64,000 nucleotides of DNA. Origin: Alitta virens. Taxonomy: Eukaryota > Annelida > Polychaeta > Phyllodocida > Nereididae. Below are positions 1-12,404 of the stretch, piece by piece. Made by a program: the position numbers and the translations under genes. Positions within the stretch are counted from its first letter, which is position 1. Each line of letters begins with the position of its first letter. The notes beneath the pieces were generated by a model. That model saw only the letters and a program-made list of their open reading frames with translations, had not been told where the DNA came from and made no database searches. The stretch lies in the NCBI GenBank assembly GCA_932294295.1, contig OW028582.1, positions 7,312,188 to 7,376,187 on the forward strand, given 5' to 3'.

Positions 1-847
1 CCATCTCGTTAATGTGACCCCCTCAACTTTGTCACATGACCAACCCCATGTCCCCTCTGGGCCCTGTGGCACTTGGCAAAATTGCATGAGCAGAAAAAGC
101 TGCAGAAAACACTCCTCTGTTGCAGATATTATGCTCTTGTTTTGCTCCAGATTTGGTTTTGTCTACATTGGAACCCCCTTTGTAGTAGTTTATACTATTG
201 AGGCCACCTCACCATTACCACCTATGAATTGAGAACCATTGATATAAAAAACAATTGCTCTCCACACAGTACTAAAATAACTCCTTTTTAATCTTGAAAC
301 AAAAATAATTTCTAGAGAATTAACTTCATAATAAGACTTCAAGCAAAATGTATGCTTGTAATGTTTGTAAAGATCAAACATTTGCAAGGTCATACTCCAA
401 GTAGCTATGCAGTAGATCACTAATTAAATCTGTCACGATGTTTATTCTTTGCAACTACTTGTATCAGTGAAGTGGCGCCTGCTAATAATAATGTTTTATT
501 ATGTATATAGCCAAATGCAAGTCTATCCGGTCCAGTTCACATTGCAATTGTGCTTGCCTTGACTGCTTGTTTGGTCATCCATGTTAAGATGATTGCTTGT
601 TTAAAGCCAGTCACAGGTCCTTTATGACTGTTTGCAAACATTGTTGTTTGCTTGTTCTTAAATCGACTTTAAAAATCACTCAAGCTCAAGGAAGTGTACT
701 GTGAACTGAATTTGTCTGCACTTCCTTGAATTCAGCAGTAAGGTATCTGACCATGCATTATACATAAGCTCTTGTGTGTGGAACCACAATTTCGTCATTA
801 AGTCATCTCTTAAGTGCCAATTAATCTGCAGTATACAGTTGCCTTGC
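1..847. other. AT-rich region, no gene seen
   Basis: I see no coding region, RNA gene or clear repeat boundary here. The open frames are under 80 codons and match no family I recognise. Confidence 0.5.
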
Positions 848-1174
848 AATAGAGTATTTTTACTGAATTAAGCAAGACATAAGTCTTTCTTCTCCTCTTA
901 TTTCTCATTTTGCTTTTCAGACATAGTAGATCATAGTCGATCATAACTAACTGATTCAATAAATATCATTTTCTGTGGGAAATAACAGAAATCAATTGAA
1001 TGATAAGATATCAAATATACATTAAAATGCACTAAAAATACTGCTGCTAGGTGCACTTTGCTTCAGCCAATCACATTCAAGGGCGGGAACTTTTTCAGCC
1101 AATAGAATTGCAGTGTTCTGTTGTAGCCACCTGGTGGAAATATCGAGAAACTTCCGTGAAGATCCACTATTATG
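848..1174 (+). repeat. Interspersed repeat D, copy 1 (CCAAT-rich)
   Basis: A roughly 330 bp unit that recurs at 8411-8734 (same strand) and 34505-34828 (inverted). The copies share a long core that includes TGCACTTTGCTTCAGCCAAT and GCCACCTGGTGGAAATA. Copies 1 and 3 carry two CCAAT boxes, in AGCCAATCAC and AGCCAATAG. No coding capacity or terminal inverted repeat was seen, so the transposon class is unknown. Confidence 0.75.
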
Positions 1175-1505
1175 ACAATCTCACCAACTTGAGACTATCT
1201 CACCATATTGGATATTTTCTATAGATTATGACTACTTCACTGCTGTAACAATGTATTTTGAACTTTAATTTTAATTTGAAGTATTTGTACTAGCTATACT
1301 GCATGTCCTTTTTTAATATCTTGGTCATTTCGAAAATCTCAGTACTACACACGAAATCCGACATTCCAATATTATCCTGAAACCAATAAATTTTAAAACC
1401 AAATTTTAACTCATGTGTCCGTCAGATACCCTCAAATAATTTGTGATGGCATAAGTTATTTATCCATTACTGTGAAAACCCACATACAATGATTATACAT
1501 GTGTC

Positions 1506-1803
1506 AGCTGGGTGGTCTAGTGGTAAGACGCTGCTCCTCCGAAGGACCCGGGTTCAATCCCATGCTCGGGCACCCATCAGGAGCCGGATGTCGTTTGGAT
1601 GAGATGTTAAATTGGTGGTCCCTTGTATTCAGCTCTATGCTGAGGCATGTAAAAGATCCAACCCATGGGGTAAATGTGTAACATGGGTGGACTCCTCCTC
1701 CTCTCTCACCTCATCAATCAACCCTTGATAGCAGCAAGAACTTGCCTTAGAGGGCTGCACTTTCCACATCTATCTATCTCTCTAGCTATCTATTTATCTA
1801 TCA
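1506..1803 (+). mobile_element. SINE family A, copy 1 (tRNA-derived head 1)
   Basis: The tRNA-like head has an A box (TAGTGGTAAGACG, 1518-1530) and a B box (GGTTCAATCCC, 1551-1561). A conserved body follows, with the words GGTAAATGTGTAACATGGGT and AGAACTTGCCTTAGAGGGCT, and a CTAT-type tail. The same body occurs at 14921-15230, 32901-33150, 45289-45455, 46276-46880 and 52530-52839. The head resembles tRNA-Glu/Gly in its A-box region, but no complete tRNA can be folded. This is a retroposed SINE, not a functional tRNA gene. Confidence 0.85.
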
Positions 1804-2470
1804 GCAAATCTTTATGTAACCTGTTCCATGCTCCAAATGACTTGGTTGCACCAGAGCTGGGCTGCATTTTACAGGCAGGTGTAAGTGCCACCTGCTGACA
1901 ACATAGCTAACTACACACTGAGCTGAGGGACGCGTGTATTAACCCAAATAACATGACCCAGGTTACATATGAGTCTTTGTGGACGTAATATTGAAGTGAC
2001 ACCCCACATACAAGGACAAACAGCATTGAGATAACTCTGATTTAGGACCAAATCCGTGTGTCTCAATTGGGGCCTATTGAATTAACCTTGAATGAACAGG
2101 AACTAGAGTTCAGTTCATCCAAGAATTATCGCTCTGGGTAAAAAGTTTCAGAACCAAGCGCCTTCATATTAAAATTAGTGTTTCCAAATAATCCAATTTT
2201 ATGGTCTGACTTGCCAGGTTCCACTGCAGATTGTCATATGTCCTACCAGTCTCTGCAGCCGGAGATGCTGAGAGCACAATATTGAGATAGATGCTCAGAG
2301 CAGTTGAAGAGCTCTGTCCTTTGCCTGTTTACCCCACAGCACAATACTATTTTACCAAATAGTTATAGCCCTGAAAATTATTAAAATATGACGTACCTGC
2401 TATGAAAATATGCCGCCTAGTGTTTAATGCTTTGTTCAATATTGCGGCGTTTGGCCTCCCAGAAAGCTAT

Positions 2471-2533
2471 GTTGCCAGGGGGCACGTGCTATGGTTTCCA
2501 TGGCAACCAGCTCGTTTTGCCGCGGGCCACGTG
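2471..2533. promoter_or_regulatory. RFX-type X-box flanked by two CACGTG E-boxes
   Basis: GTTTCCATGGCAAC at 2494-2507 fits the RFX X-box consensus GTNRCC-spacer-RGYAAC. CACGTG occurs at 2483-2488 and 2528-2533, and GTTGCC at 2471. The patch is GC-rich in an AT-rich neighbourhood. No gene start is seen close by, so the role is inferred from the motifs only. Confidence 0.35.
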
Positions 2534-3283
2534 AATTGGGAAGGTCGACAGCGAGGCTTGGTTTCATCTCCTCTGGAAGAGTTGGATTAAATATCACACT
2601 GATAAACTGGCAAATCTCGTAACTGAATTATATGACACACGAATTGTGTATACATGTATAAAGACAAATAGCAAATCATGGTCAAAGTATTAGCCAGAAG
2701 CTCAATGATCAGTTGACTCAAGCCAATGCAATAACAACTGCAGAATTTCTGGACTTTTCATTACAGTTACGATTCAAATTGTTAAATAAGCGAGTAATAA
2801 GTTATGTTCATTAGTAATATATACATACAAAACAAAAGCCGTTCCTTCAGGGCGTTTCCGCAAATGAAAGGTGTTTTGTATCTACAACGCTGGGTGGAGC
2901 TATAAGTCAGGCTTTCCCTTGGCACCACACATCACCACCAGAGGTCGTCTGGATAGTTCTTCCATGGGCATTTTGCATGCTACAACTTAATTAACTAGGC
3001 ATCACCTATTACCAGTGAACATTTTTTAATTGAAAAATCTCGTACTAAAAAATTCTGAGCCAATTGTGACCTCTCATTGACCCACTTTTAGTGACCTTGG
3101 CCTATTTTTCAAAGTCAGAAACCCATTTAAAGTTAAAGTTTTTAAAATTCCAAGGTAATGCATACCTTTTGAAGAAATCTGACCCATATTTTTGAAAGCA
3201 TGTCAAATACCAAAGGTATAATCAAGGTGTATAAGATAAGAGCTCTTGGATGAATTTCTTGAGGATTTTGCATTTGCTGCCCT

Positions 3284-3307
3284 CATGGAGTCACTAGTGA
3301 CTCCATG
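3284..3307. repeat. Perfect 24 bp palindrome
   Basis: The sequence reads CATGGAGTCACT followed at once by its exact reverse complement, centred at 3295/3296. There is no spacer and no mismatch. GCTGCC words lie on either side. Confidence 0.9.
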
Positions 3308-4220
3308 CTGCCATGTACAAACTACCAATGGAAGGGCCTTGCAGGTGCTGCCCTCTGGTGGAATATACTAGGCTGTGTGCCAATCAGAAACCAGCTTACA
3401 GCATGACATTATGACTCCATATTCCAAATATGAGTTTCTGTTGCATCCAATCATAATAGAGATGAACTTTGCCAGTGGGAAAATGTGTCTGTATATATAA
3501 TATATTATAAGCTCAGATAACTCGAACAACGACTTAATATGTCTGAATAATTATACTTCAACAACTAAGCAAAAATGAATGATTTAAGAATGTCAGTGAC
3601 AGTTCACCCAAGCTTATTAAATGATAATTCGACAAATTAAATGTAAACTCTATGTTACATTATCCATTATAAAAAATCTCATGTTATTGTTCATTGATAA
3701 TTACGATATGTCTTGTGGATTTATATTGTTTACAAAAAGTAACTTCATTATAGGAATTGAGATTGACTCATAATATGTAGCTGCATGTAATTATTTGATG
3801 TGATTCAAGGGAGAAAGACAGCCTCTGCTCAGACTATTCTTCTCCCAACTATTTGTTTAAATATGCCAGGAATTCTTCATAATGCCAAATAGAATCATTT
3901 AACATTTCATTTAACTTAACTGATTCCATCAACATTCAGTGACATCGTTTATCACATAAGTACAACTGTCTGTTGAAGTATGAATCACTTCAGGATTCTC
4001 TTAATACTTATTTTACTCTGTAACTGTTTTAATAATGGATTTTGTGGAAATAGTATAAAATCTGATTCGGATTCATATTGGAAAGGTCTTGTTAAAAGCT
4101 GGCTTTCTTCCCATCTTTATTACAATGAAGAGGCCTCATTGACTGGTTTATTGCACAAGTTAGTACTGATAAGTAGGAAGATATACTTTATTTGCTTCCA
4201 GGAAAGCAGTATTTGTCGAT

Positions 4221-4237
4221 GGGGGGGGGGGGGGGGG
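4221..4237 (+). repeat. Poly-G tract
   Basis: Seventeen consecutive G. It lies just after the first exon-like segment of the receptor relic. Length errors are likely here in any assembly, so local frame calls are unsafe. Confidence 0.9.
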
Positions 4238-6562
4238 TCTTTGTGGTGCCATAAACTTCAAAGTTGAGAAACCTAATGAGTGTGTGTAGAAAATGCAGGT
4301 GCCTGAAAAGATATATATGCACCAATATCACTATAGTAAAAGTTCCACCCAGTAATCCCTTCACTGATGAAGCTTTCAACCTAACAGTATTCCATTCCAG
4401 TGGAAAGAATTTGCATTAGGCCTACACAGGAATTGCATAAACTCAGCACATGAACGTCAGTGATCCATATCATGTTTTCACAACTGGGAGAAAATTTGAA
4501 CCTTTCAGTATTACAACTAATTCCTCTCACAGTATGATGAACTTCCAAATATCTGATATTCACCAAGTAAGTCAATTCCATGTTATATTTCAAGCTAAGA
4601 CTTGTGGTGAGGTGATAACTTTAAATGGTATAATACTGTCAAGGGATATACAATTAAAACTGCCAAATAGAATGCCTTCCCTCTACAGACCCCTTTCCAA
4701 AATAACTGAATATCATGTCCTTCTCAGAGGGACTATTGGAACACTCTTAAGAGTTTACGTTAACTGCAAACTAGCAAAGCGTCTGACCTTCTACGATGGT
4801 CCATCACCAAGAGCCCCTTTACTAGATGAGCAATGTTCACGCAAACCACCAAGGTTAACAAGTGTATCAGCTAGTACTTTTCAACTATATATCATATTTA
4901 GAGAAAAATTTGCCTCAAGTTCCTTCTTTTACTTGACATATCGTGAACATGCTGATTCAAATAAACTTGACATGTTGTCAATTGATGATGATGAATATTC
5001 CTGGTTCAAATGGAATTTCAAAAACACCTCATCCACTGTTTATAAGCTGATAAAATTTGTCAATTTACACAGAAGGAAATCCCTTGAGTACAAACTTACT
5101 TTTTCCCCTACTAAAGCAGGCTCCCAGGGTTTTCTCTGTCAATATGGCGGTGTGTTTGTCAGTTACGCTGACTTTATCCTCCAAACATATTCTACATTAG
5201 GTCCAGTATGCACAACTGTACAAGCTGAGTTATTGAAAATTTACATACTCATTACCACGAGGGATGAAATGGAGATCGTCCTTTACCAAAATGATTTTAA
5301 TTCACTTTATCCTGGAAGTATCATATTCATTGGCAAGGACGAAAAAAACGCTGTGCTTTGGTGCTATTAATCCGTGCACATGCTTCCAAGCTGACTCGAT
5401 ACCACTCTCATTGATATTTGCAAAGTATGACAAGATTAGATATTATTGCTTAAGTAATTATGAGGGTGAAGATACTATTTTAATAGAAATTTTAATAGGT
5501 TGTGTGACATTTGTTGTCACCCAGACAGAAACAGTTCAGTTTGATAAAGAGTGCAAGTTGACTGTCTTCACAAAACGGACATCCAACTTAGAAATCAGCT
5601 TGACACCATATTGTGGATTTACGGTGCCCTACATTTTCCCACCTACCAGGCTCAAAAGCTAAAGGAAACTCAATGCAAAGACACCTGTCGTATTTTTCAG
5701 CAGCGTCTCATCTCTTAGTCATTTTTAAGAATTCCCACAATGGGTTATTTTCAGGAAAGATTAGTTTCATTGGAAGTGGAAGATGCCAAACTGTTTCAGC
5801 GTCACTTTTACCCGAAACTGACCACACGCCCGAGTTTAACGGAATATGTTTTAGGTTTTTGTTGCCTTTAAATAGAAATTACACCTTCAAAACATACATG
5901 TCTAATCAGATTGAGATAATAAAAGACTATTACAATCAGTTTGCTGTGGCAACCTTTGTCGGAATACAATTCCACAAAAAAATCAACAATGATACCTCAA
6001 CCTCAACCATGTTCACAATATCAATACAAGATGGCACATTCCGTTTCAATAATACCATGACTTATGATTTTGTTTCTGAACAAGTATCTTTTTATTGGCA
6101 AAGCTATGGCCAATTCATATCAGTTAGCATACAGACATATCACTCAAATAATGAACCGCTTAAGCTTTGGATGATGGTCTTTGCTGTCTATGGAACTGCC
6201 AATATTCGAGAAGTGTATAATCCTTTATTTATTATTTCTTTGAACACAGTAATATGTCCTAACCATGGCCCTTACAAAATTTCAATGACTGAATGTTTTC
6301 GCATTCACAGTATGTCTCCAAAATGATGGCCACCTTTGGTCTGCAGATACAAAGCATTGGTGGGAAAACATACTTCGTTCTGTTGCTGTGCCACAAGACA
6401 ATCCAGAATTAAAGCTAGTATCTATCAATGCAGTAAAATATCTGAGGAACGCATCACTTATGTATCTTGGACTTAAATTGAACAATATTAAGGTAAGTTT
6501 TATATTGTTTCAGAATTATCATTTTTGATCATCAATTTCTGAATTACAGACAATAATTGTAA

Positions 6563-7297
6563 AGGGGCGTTCACACTGTCATGTACAAAACGTACGAGTG
6601 ACCATGTACGTAAAAAATGGACTATACATAGCTATACGTGCTCATTCATGAATCTGTTAATCACGTGTAAATTCTTTCCAAGGGCGTAAGTGGGGCAGTC
6701 GTAGATCGCTCGCTGACGTCCATTAAACGGTGGCCGAACGTTCATCAAACGGTCGCCTAACATCGTCGCTAAGCATCCGTCAGATTGTCGTAAATGGCTC
6801 GTAGGTCACTCGTAGATAGCTCGTAGATCGCTTATAGATCGCTCGTAGTTTCGCTCGTGGTTCGCTTATAGATCGCACGTACATCGCTCGTAGATTGCCC
6901 GTGCGAGTGAATGGCAATTATATATGGATGGACAGTGGCTACTTATGGCTACGTAAGGGTATGTATGGCTACGTATGGCCATGTTTGACCACGTATGGCT
7001 ACGTATGTAAGTAGAACGTACGTAAAACGCTTGCTGAGTGAATCACGTGCGAGTTAGGTAACTAAAGCAAAAAATTCATTCATAGAACTTCCACCAAGTT
7101 TTAAAAATGTTAAAAAATTTTGCCCTCACATATGCTCTTTAGTGGTCAAGTGCTACCAGGAGTGATCTACAAATTAGCGCGAGTATACGTAAAACGCTTG
7201 GCGAGTGAATCATGTATGGACAAGGATGAGCAAGAGGGGAAAAAAAACTCATCCGTCGTCATACGTAGGTATTATCCGTGATAGTGTGAATGCCCCT
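6563..7297. mobile_element. CGTAG-rich inverted-repeat element F, copy 1 (PIF/Harbinger-like MITE)
   Basis: Terminal inverted repeats AGGGGCGTTCACACT (left) and AGGGGCATTCACACT (right end, reverse complement). It is flanked by a 3 bp direct repeat TAA (6560-6562 and 7298-7300), the target-site type of PIF/Harbinger elements. No transposase is present. The interior is full of degenerate words such as GCTCGTAGA and TCGCTCGTAG at roughly 10-14 bp spacing. It sits in the intron that splits the lectin domain of the receptor relic. A second, disrupted copy lies at 60838-61653. Confidence 0.7.
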
Positions 7298-8410
7298 TAA
7301 GGAGTATTCAGTTTGGTAGAATTATCAATACAATAGCATTAAATAATCTACACCAAAGATTATCATTTCCATGTTCACAACAAGGAATATAAATTAAAAT
7401 CAGCAATAACATTATGCCACATAAAAGTATGGTTCCATACAAAATAAAACTTGAATATTTCTTTTTAGATAAATAAAGTTTGAATACAAATGAAATACAA
7501 ACCTTAAAGGTTTGTTTTATACTCAACACATCCATTTCAACAGTTACTGGGTTGTTGATTTGCATGAAACCTATGGCATTGAAATTAGTATATATTTATT
7601 ACAAAACTTTATGGCTGTCATTGCAAAGTATGGGAGTATTTTGTCCGGCCTATTTATTCATTTTCTTTTTATTCTTGTATTTCTAATTTAAACTTAACTT
7701 CTCAGCAGCGGCTATTATATATGCTTTCAAGAAGGAAAATTCTATGTGAATAAAAAATGGAAAATTTAGTTTTTTTCATTTTTATCTAAATATAATATAC
7801 ACAGAGATATGTCAATGCACAACTAAGCTATAGTTATACCATTCGTAATTATGTTAGGCTGAGTGCATTATTAATGCCAGAGTTCTTCTCAAGAAATGCA
7901 ATTTAACACTACTTTTTCAGATTTTCATGAAAATAATGTCAAAATGAAGTTTGAAAGTGAAAATACTATAGTTCAGATATGTTATTGAGAAAATTTCATT
8001 CATGTGTCTTTAGTTTTGAGGTTATAAAAAAGTTAAAATTTTCTCTATTTTCCCCTTTTTTGAAAATTCTATAGTATTGACGGCCATGAGACCCCCAAAA
8101 GGCACTACACTTTTTAAGACATATTATGACAAAGTTTTCATCATGTAGGGTGCAGTGATGTTCTGCTCCGGAAACGAAAAATAATAGTTTTTCTATTTTT
8201 TCCAAATTTTGTAAAACATAGCCAACATATGTCAATGTGACTTTCAAAAGGCACGACTAGGCCATATAGAGTATTACTGTACAACATTTTTGTTAGCCTA
8301 AGGGTAAGTGCATCAGTGTAAGAGTTCTGCTCCAGAAACGAAAATGTTATGAAATGTAATAAGGTGTTAAAAAAACCATCACACAGAAACTGTTTGTATT
8401 AGTAATGAAA

Positions 8411-8734
8411 CAATAGAGTCTTTTCACTGAACAACCCTGAATTCAGCAAGACATATGTCTTTCCTCTCCTCTTATTACTCATTTTGCTTTTGAGACACAG
8501 TAGGTAATAACTAACTTATTCCATAAATATAACTTTCTCAGAAAAAACATTTTTTAAAGTGTCAAATATACATTTAAATGCACTAAAAATACTGATGCTA
8601 GGATGCACTTTGCTTCAGCCAATCACAGCCAAGCGCGGAAACTTTTTCAGCCAGTAGAATTGCAGTATTCTGTTTTAGCCACCTGGTGGAAATATAGAGA
8701 ACCTTTCGTGAAAATCCACTATTTCTTGCAGTAT
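8411..8734 (+). repeat. Interspersed repeat D, copy 2
   Basis: Aligns with 848-1174 over its length, including the shared GCCACCTGGTGGAAATA near the end. It lies within the receptor-relic intron. Confidence 0.7.
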
Positions 8735-9021
8735 TCAACCTCCTATAGAATGCTAGGTGAAAGGAGAGCTATGTGTAGGGACTGTTGGGTATAGGGATTG
8801 TTAGGTCCATTACATATATATATATATATATGGATTTTTATTGACAACAAAATATCAAATTATGCATGTGTCAGAATGCTAGGAATAGGGAGATCTAGGA
8901 TAACAATAACGAAACTCTTTATCATCATTTACATTAATTTTGCATTTAGTTTTTGTAAGATAGTGCAGTCTAATATTTGCCTTCTTGTAGGCAGTACTAC
9001 CTATAACAGTACTGTCTAGTA

Positions 9022-9185
9022 GGGTGGGGTCCAGCTCAGTGGTAGCACACTGGGCTTACAACCACTGGGTCCCGCTGTTTCAACCATCATCTTGGTCATG
9101 GTTTCTGCCTGTCCTAACAAGCCCATCAGGTGAAGAACACAGGACGTAAAGCCCTAATCCACACCACCACCACCACCACTTGTAC
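9022..9185 (+). mobile_element. SINE family B, copy 1
   Basis: The head has CAGCTCAGTGGTAGCACACTG (A-box region) and a degraded B box. The body contains GGTTTCTGCCTGTCCTAACA and AGGACGTAAAGCCCTAATCC and ends in a CACCAC run. Copies also occur at 49252-49440, 51425-51655 (minus), 53570-53755 and 63830-63965. Confidence 0.75.
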
Positions 9186-12100
9186 TGTCAATATTCAAGG
9201 TCTTCATACATGTTTTCTTACATACTCTAAATGTTAAACTATCGATGGTCAAGTAATACTGGCACATTTATTTGTCTACTAGAGTCTGGGAGCTCCACCT
9301 TTGTTTAATGGATTTAGAGTGTACACTCTACTATTGAATGCAGGCTTTGATCTAAGGAAATTTGTCCAAATAGAGTCGTGGACTTTTTTTCTGTCCTCAT
9401 CTGAAATACGGTCTTGGCCTGATGCTTTCTTCTCATTTACTTTAATTTTTGCCAGGAAGACAAATCATCAATTCTGGGTAGGGTATTTTCAATGTCTACC
9501 TCTTGGCAGGTAAATGTTTAGGTAATTCGTCAATTTTGGGTGGCTCATTAACACATGGGGCATTTTCAATGATCTACAAATGCTAATCGATGTTTTCGTC
9601 TAGGGCTTACATGTACATATGTTAATTATTTAGTGAGTGGTCTAATGAATTTATATTAAATTATAGTATTAATGTTTCTGTCCAACCCTTGATTCAACCA
9701 GGCAAAGTTTTGATGATACACCTGTAATAGCAGGCTCTTATTCTGCTTTATTTATTGTTTATGATTCCAGATGTTGAGATGGCCAAATGGAAAGTTGTTT
9801 ACTTTTCATCGCTTGCATCCTCCAAGCAAAATCTTAGAAATAAGTTTCAATGTGTCTCACAGGTACAGAGACAAGACCAAAGTAAATGTTGATGAATATT
9901 TGTATGTATTAAACAGAACAAGACAGTATCAAAACACAGATATTGAAGGTGACTGCTTGACAGTTCTGCCATCTACCCAGACATGGGTGTTTGTAGATTG
10001 TTTAAAAGAATTTCAAAATGTTTCATTCATTTGTCAGTATGGACGAAATAAAACAAAGTACGAATTTGGCTATATACCAATTATTTATGATATACAGACT
10101 ATGTATATTAGGAAAATAGTAGACATAGGGAGTGCTTACTGCCACAAGGGTTGGCTTCTGTTTCATGACAGGTGCATCAGAATATACCAGCAATTTGAAG
10201 CATGGCTATATACGATGGATTATATAAATCGATTTTGCAAAGATAAGAAGAGTGACTTTTTGTCACTTTCCAAGGAGGAGTACACACTCATCCTTGAAGA
10301 ACTAAAAAAACTTACTCTGCCATTTATAACTAAACTTGATGTGACTGTCGTGGTCACATGCTTTATACAAAAAACTGGAGAACTAATCCTTGTTACGGAT
10401 TGTGGCCAAGGTGAAAATGAGATGGAATGCCCAGATACCAACCAGTATATCACACAGTGGAGTCCTTTGTAGCAAAATGAATGCATTAACACCAATTTAA
10501 ATGATTTAGACATGTTATTGACAAGATTTTGTGATATGAATACATGCAAGTTGCCAAGTGGAACATTTCATATGAAAAAAATTGATTTTGACAAATACAT
10601 ATGCCCTTCAGGCTCATCAACTTGTTTTCCTTGGGAATACCTCTGTACCAAAGACAAAGATTTTTATGGAAATGATTTACCATGTACATACAGCAGGCAA
10701 TTTGAATATTGTGGTGATCGATTTCCAAACACTTATTTCTGCAAAGATAAATATATTTGCAAAGAAACGGATGTCCGTGTTTGCATTCCATACAGACTGG
10801 TGTGCAATGGTGAAGCAGAATGTCCTTTAGGTGATGATAAAATGAACTGTAGAAATTGGACTTGCCCAACAATGTTGAGGTGTACAACAGAGAAGATCTG
10901 TGTCCATCCAGCAGAAATATGTGATGGCGTTCTGCATTGCCTTCTTTCTGGAGATGACGAAAGTGTTTTTCCGGAAGTTGCATGCCCCAGTGGATGTTAC
11001 TGTCTTGGAAGAGCTTTATATTGGGTCCAAATTTCAACAATTTCTCTCACATATGCTGCTGTTGGTATATCCCGATATAAATCACCAAATATCATTACAT
11101 TAGGGAGTGCCTGGTATATTTACTTATCTCACTGCAATATATCCAGTATGTCTGACCTGAGGAAAATGTCATTTCCAAAAGCGTTGAAACTTAATCTTGA
11201 TGGAAATCCACTCAAAGACTTCATTTCAGATATATCTTGGATGAAATCCATTAAATTTTTAGACTATGAAAGCAACATGCTGTTTACTATATTTACATAT
11301 ACCCTTAGGAATTTCTATCAGTTAGAACGTCTTAGTCTAGCAAATTCACATAGTCATGAAATCAGATCCTGTTCATTTTGCCAGACTGAAAATATTAGAT
11401 TTGACAGCACAAAACTCCTTCATTTAACCACTGAAATGTTTGTTGGTCCTCATCACCTCGAACAACTAATTTTTAATGGCTCCAGCATAAAATATGTCAC
11501 CAAAGACTTTCTTCACTCGATTCCACTAAAAGCTTTCTTAAGCCAAGTGCCACAGTGCAGCCTACATAACTCTAGGAATAACTTGTCCAACTACTTACTT
11601 GGTGAATTGTTGGTTTGCATATACAGGTCTGCTCTTCATTGCAAACTTCTTAACTGCAGCATATGTTTATCTTAGCAAAAAGAAACATCGACATTCAGCT
11701 TTCTTTTATGCTATATGTTGGGGTATCGTGGTGTCTGCATTCATGAACGCACTATATATTCACAGTGAGCAAACTGTTAATTCAAAAATACTTCACTTTC
11801 AAGAACAGGGCTCCATCACTTGCACATTTCTAGCTTTGGTAACATTCCTTTCATCACTATTCCTCCCATGTGTGGTCACATTGTATTATGCTGAAATTTT
11901 CCTTGCCTTAAAATTTGCCGTGAACAAAGACAAGCACTTGCAAAAGAAACACCGTTTATTGTTTCTTGTCTTGGTTATGGCTGTCATCATAGGCACTGGA
12001 TTAAAGTTTCTTGATGATTATGGTCATGATGCACTCTGCATGATAAACTTGACACCTACAGCTAAGACTGGACTGATTCTTTGTTATAGCACCTTATATT

Positions 12101-12404
12101 TATGCATTGTTTTAGCTGTGGTGGCTATACTATGACAAGTGAGTACTACAAGAAATGCATCTGGCAGAATGGCAGGAAAACTTGAAAAAGTTGTCACAGT
12201 TTCGATTGTGTTTATTCAGTTATTATCACTCTGGCATTCACTGCAAAAATCTTGCATCACCCGAATGTATTCAAACATAGGTCACTTCAGCAATGTCTCC
12301 TTTATTGTCACCTCACGGTGATACCATTCTGTTTTCCTATATTCTTTGGAATATCAACAAAGCAATTTTATGGCACGATAAAGGAAGTTATAACCAAACG
12401 CTGA

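Larger units (their letters stand above)
1804..3979. other. Gene-free interval upstream of the receptor relic
   Basis: No protein-coding exon was recognised. It holds a regulatory-looking GC-rich patch at 2471-2533 and a perfect 24 bp palindrome at 3284-3307 (both listed separately). Otherwise it is AT-rich with no structure I can name. Confidence 0.5.
3980..12404 (+). pseudogene. Decayed CUB/C-type lectin/LDLa/LRR GPCR (GRL101-like)
   Basis: A receptor relic. It opens with a signal peptide-like start at 3980. A CUB-like segment follows (4450-5370; motif LTFYDGPSPRAPLLDEQC). Further Cys-containing ectodomain runs in two other frames to 6326. The first C-type lectin domain is split: an exon ending LYLGLKLNNIK-like at 6492 (donor GTAAGT at 6493) joins in phase 0 to an exon at 9771 (acceptor CCAG), which carries LRWPNGKLFTF and FVDCLKEFQNVSFICQY. 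A second lectin-like start (CHKGWLLFHDRCIRIY) comes next. LDLa modules follow (VCNGEAECPLGDDKMNC; AEICDGVLHCLLSGDDE), then a Cys-rich LRR cap, LRRs to about 11600 and TM1-TM5 (11599-12135). A TM7-like VIPFCFPIFFGISTKQFYG lies at 12318-12374, and the frame ends at 12404. Breaks include frame changes near 5350, 5640, 6310, 11615 and 12310, and in-frame stops at 10470-10472 (TAG) and 12133-12135 (TGA). The D/ERY motif after TM3 is degenerate (YYAEIF). Homopolymer assembly errors could explain some breaks, not all. Confidence 0.75.

Noticed and set aside
1506..1580. tRNA-like segments with A and B boxes (also at 15160, 46276, 49252, 52530)
   Set aside because: They do not complete a tRNA fold and are followed by shared repeat bodies; they are SINE heads, not tRNA genes.
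4381..4593. Minus-strand frames opposite the receptor relic (also 10220-11040)
   Set aside because: They overlap clear plus-strand domain sequence and have no domain signature.
7870..8350. Possible tandem repeat of about 170-280 bp (recurring CTGCTCCRGAAACGAAAA and ATATGTCAATG words)
   Set aside because: Only short words recur and spacing is irregular; too diverged to bound by eye.
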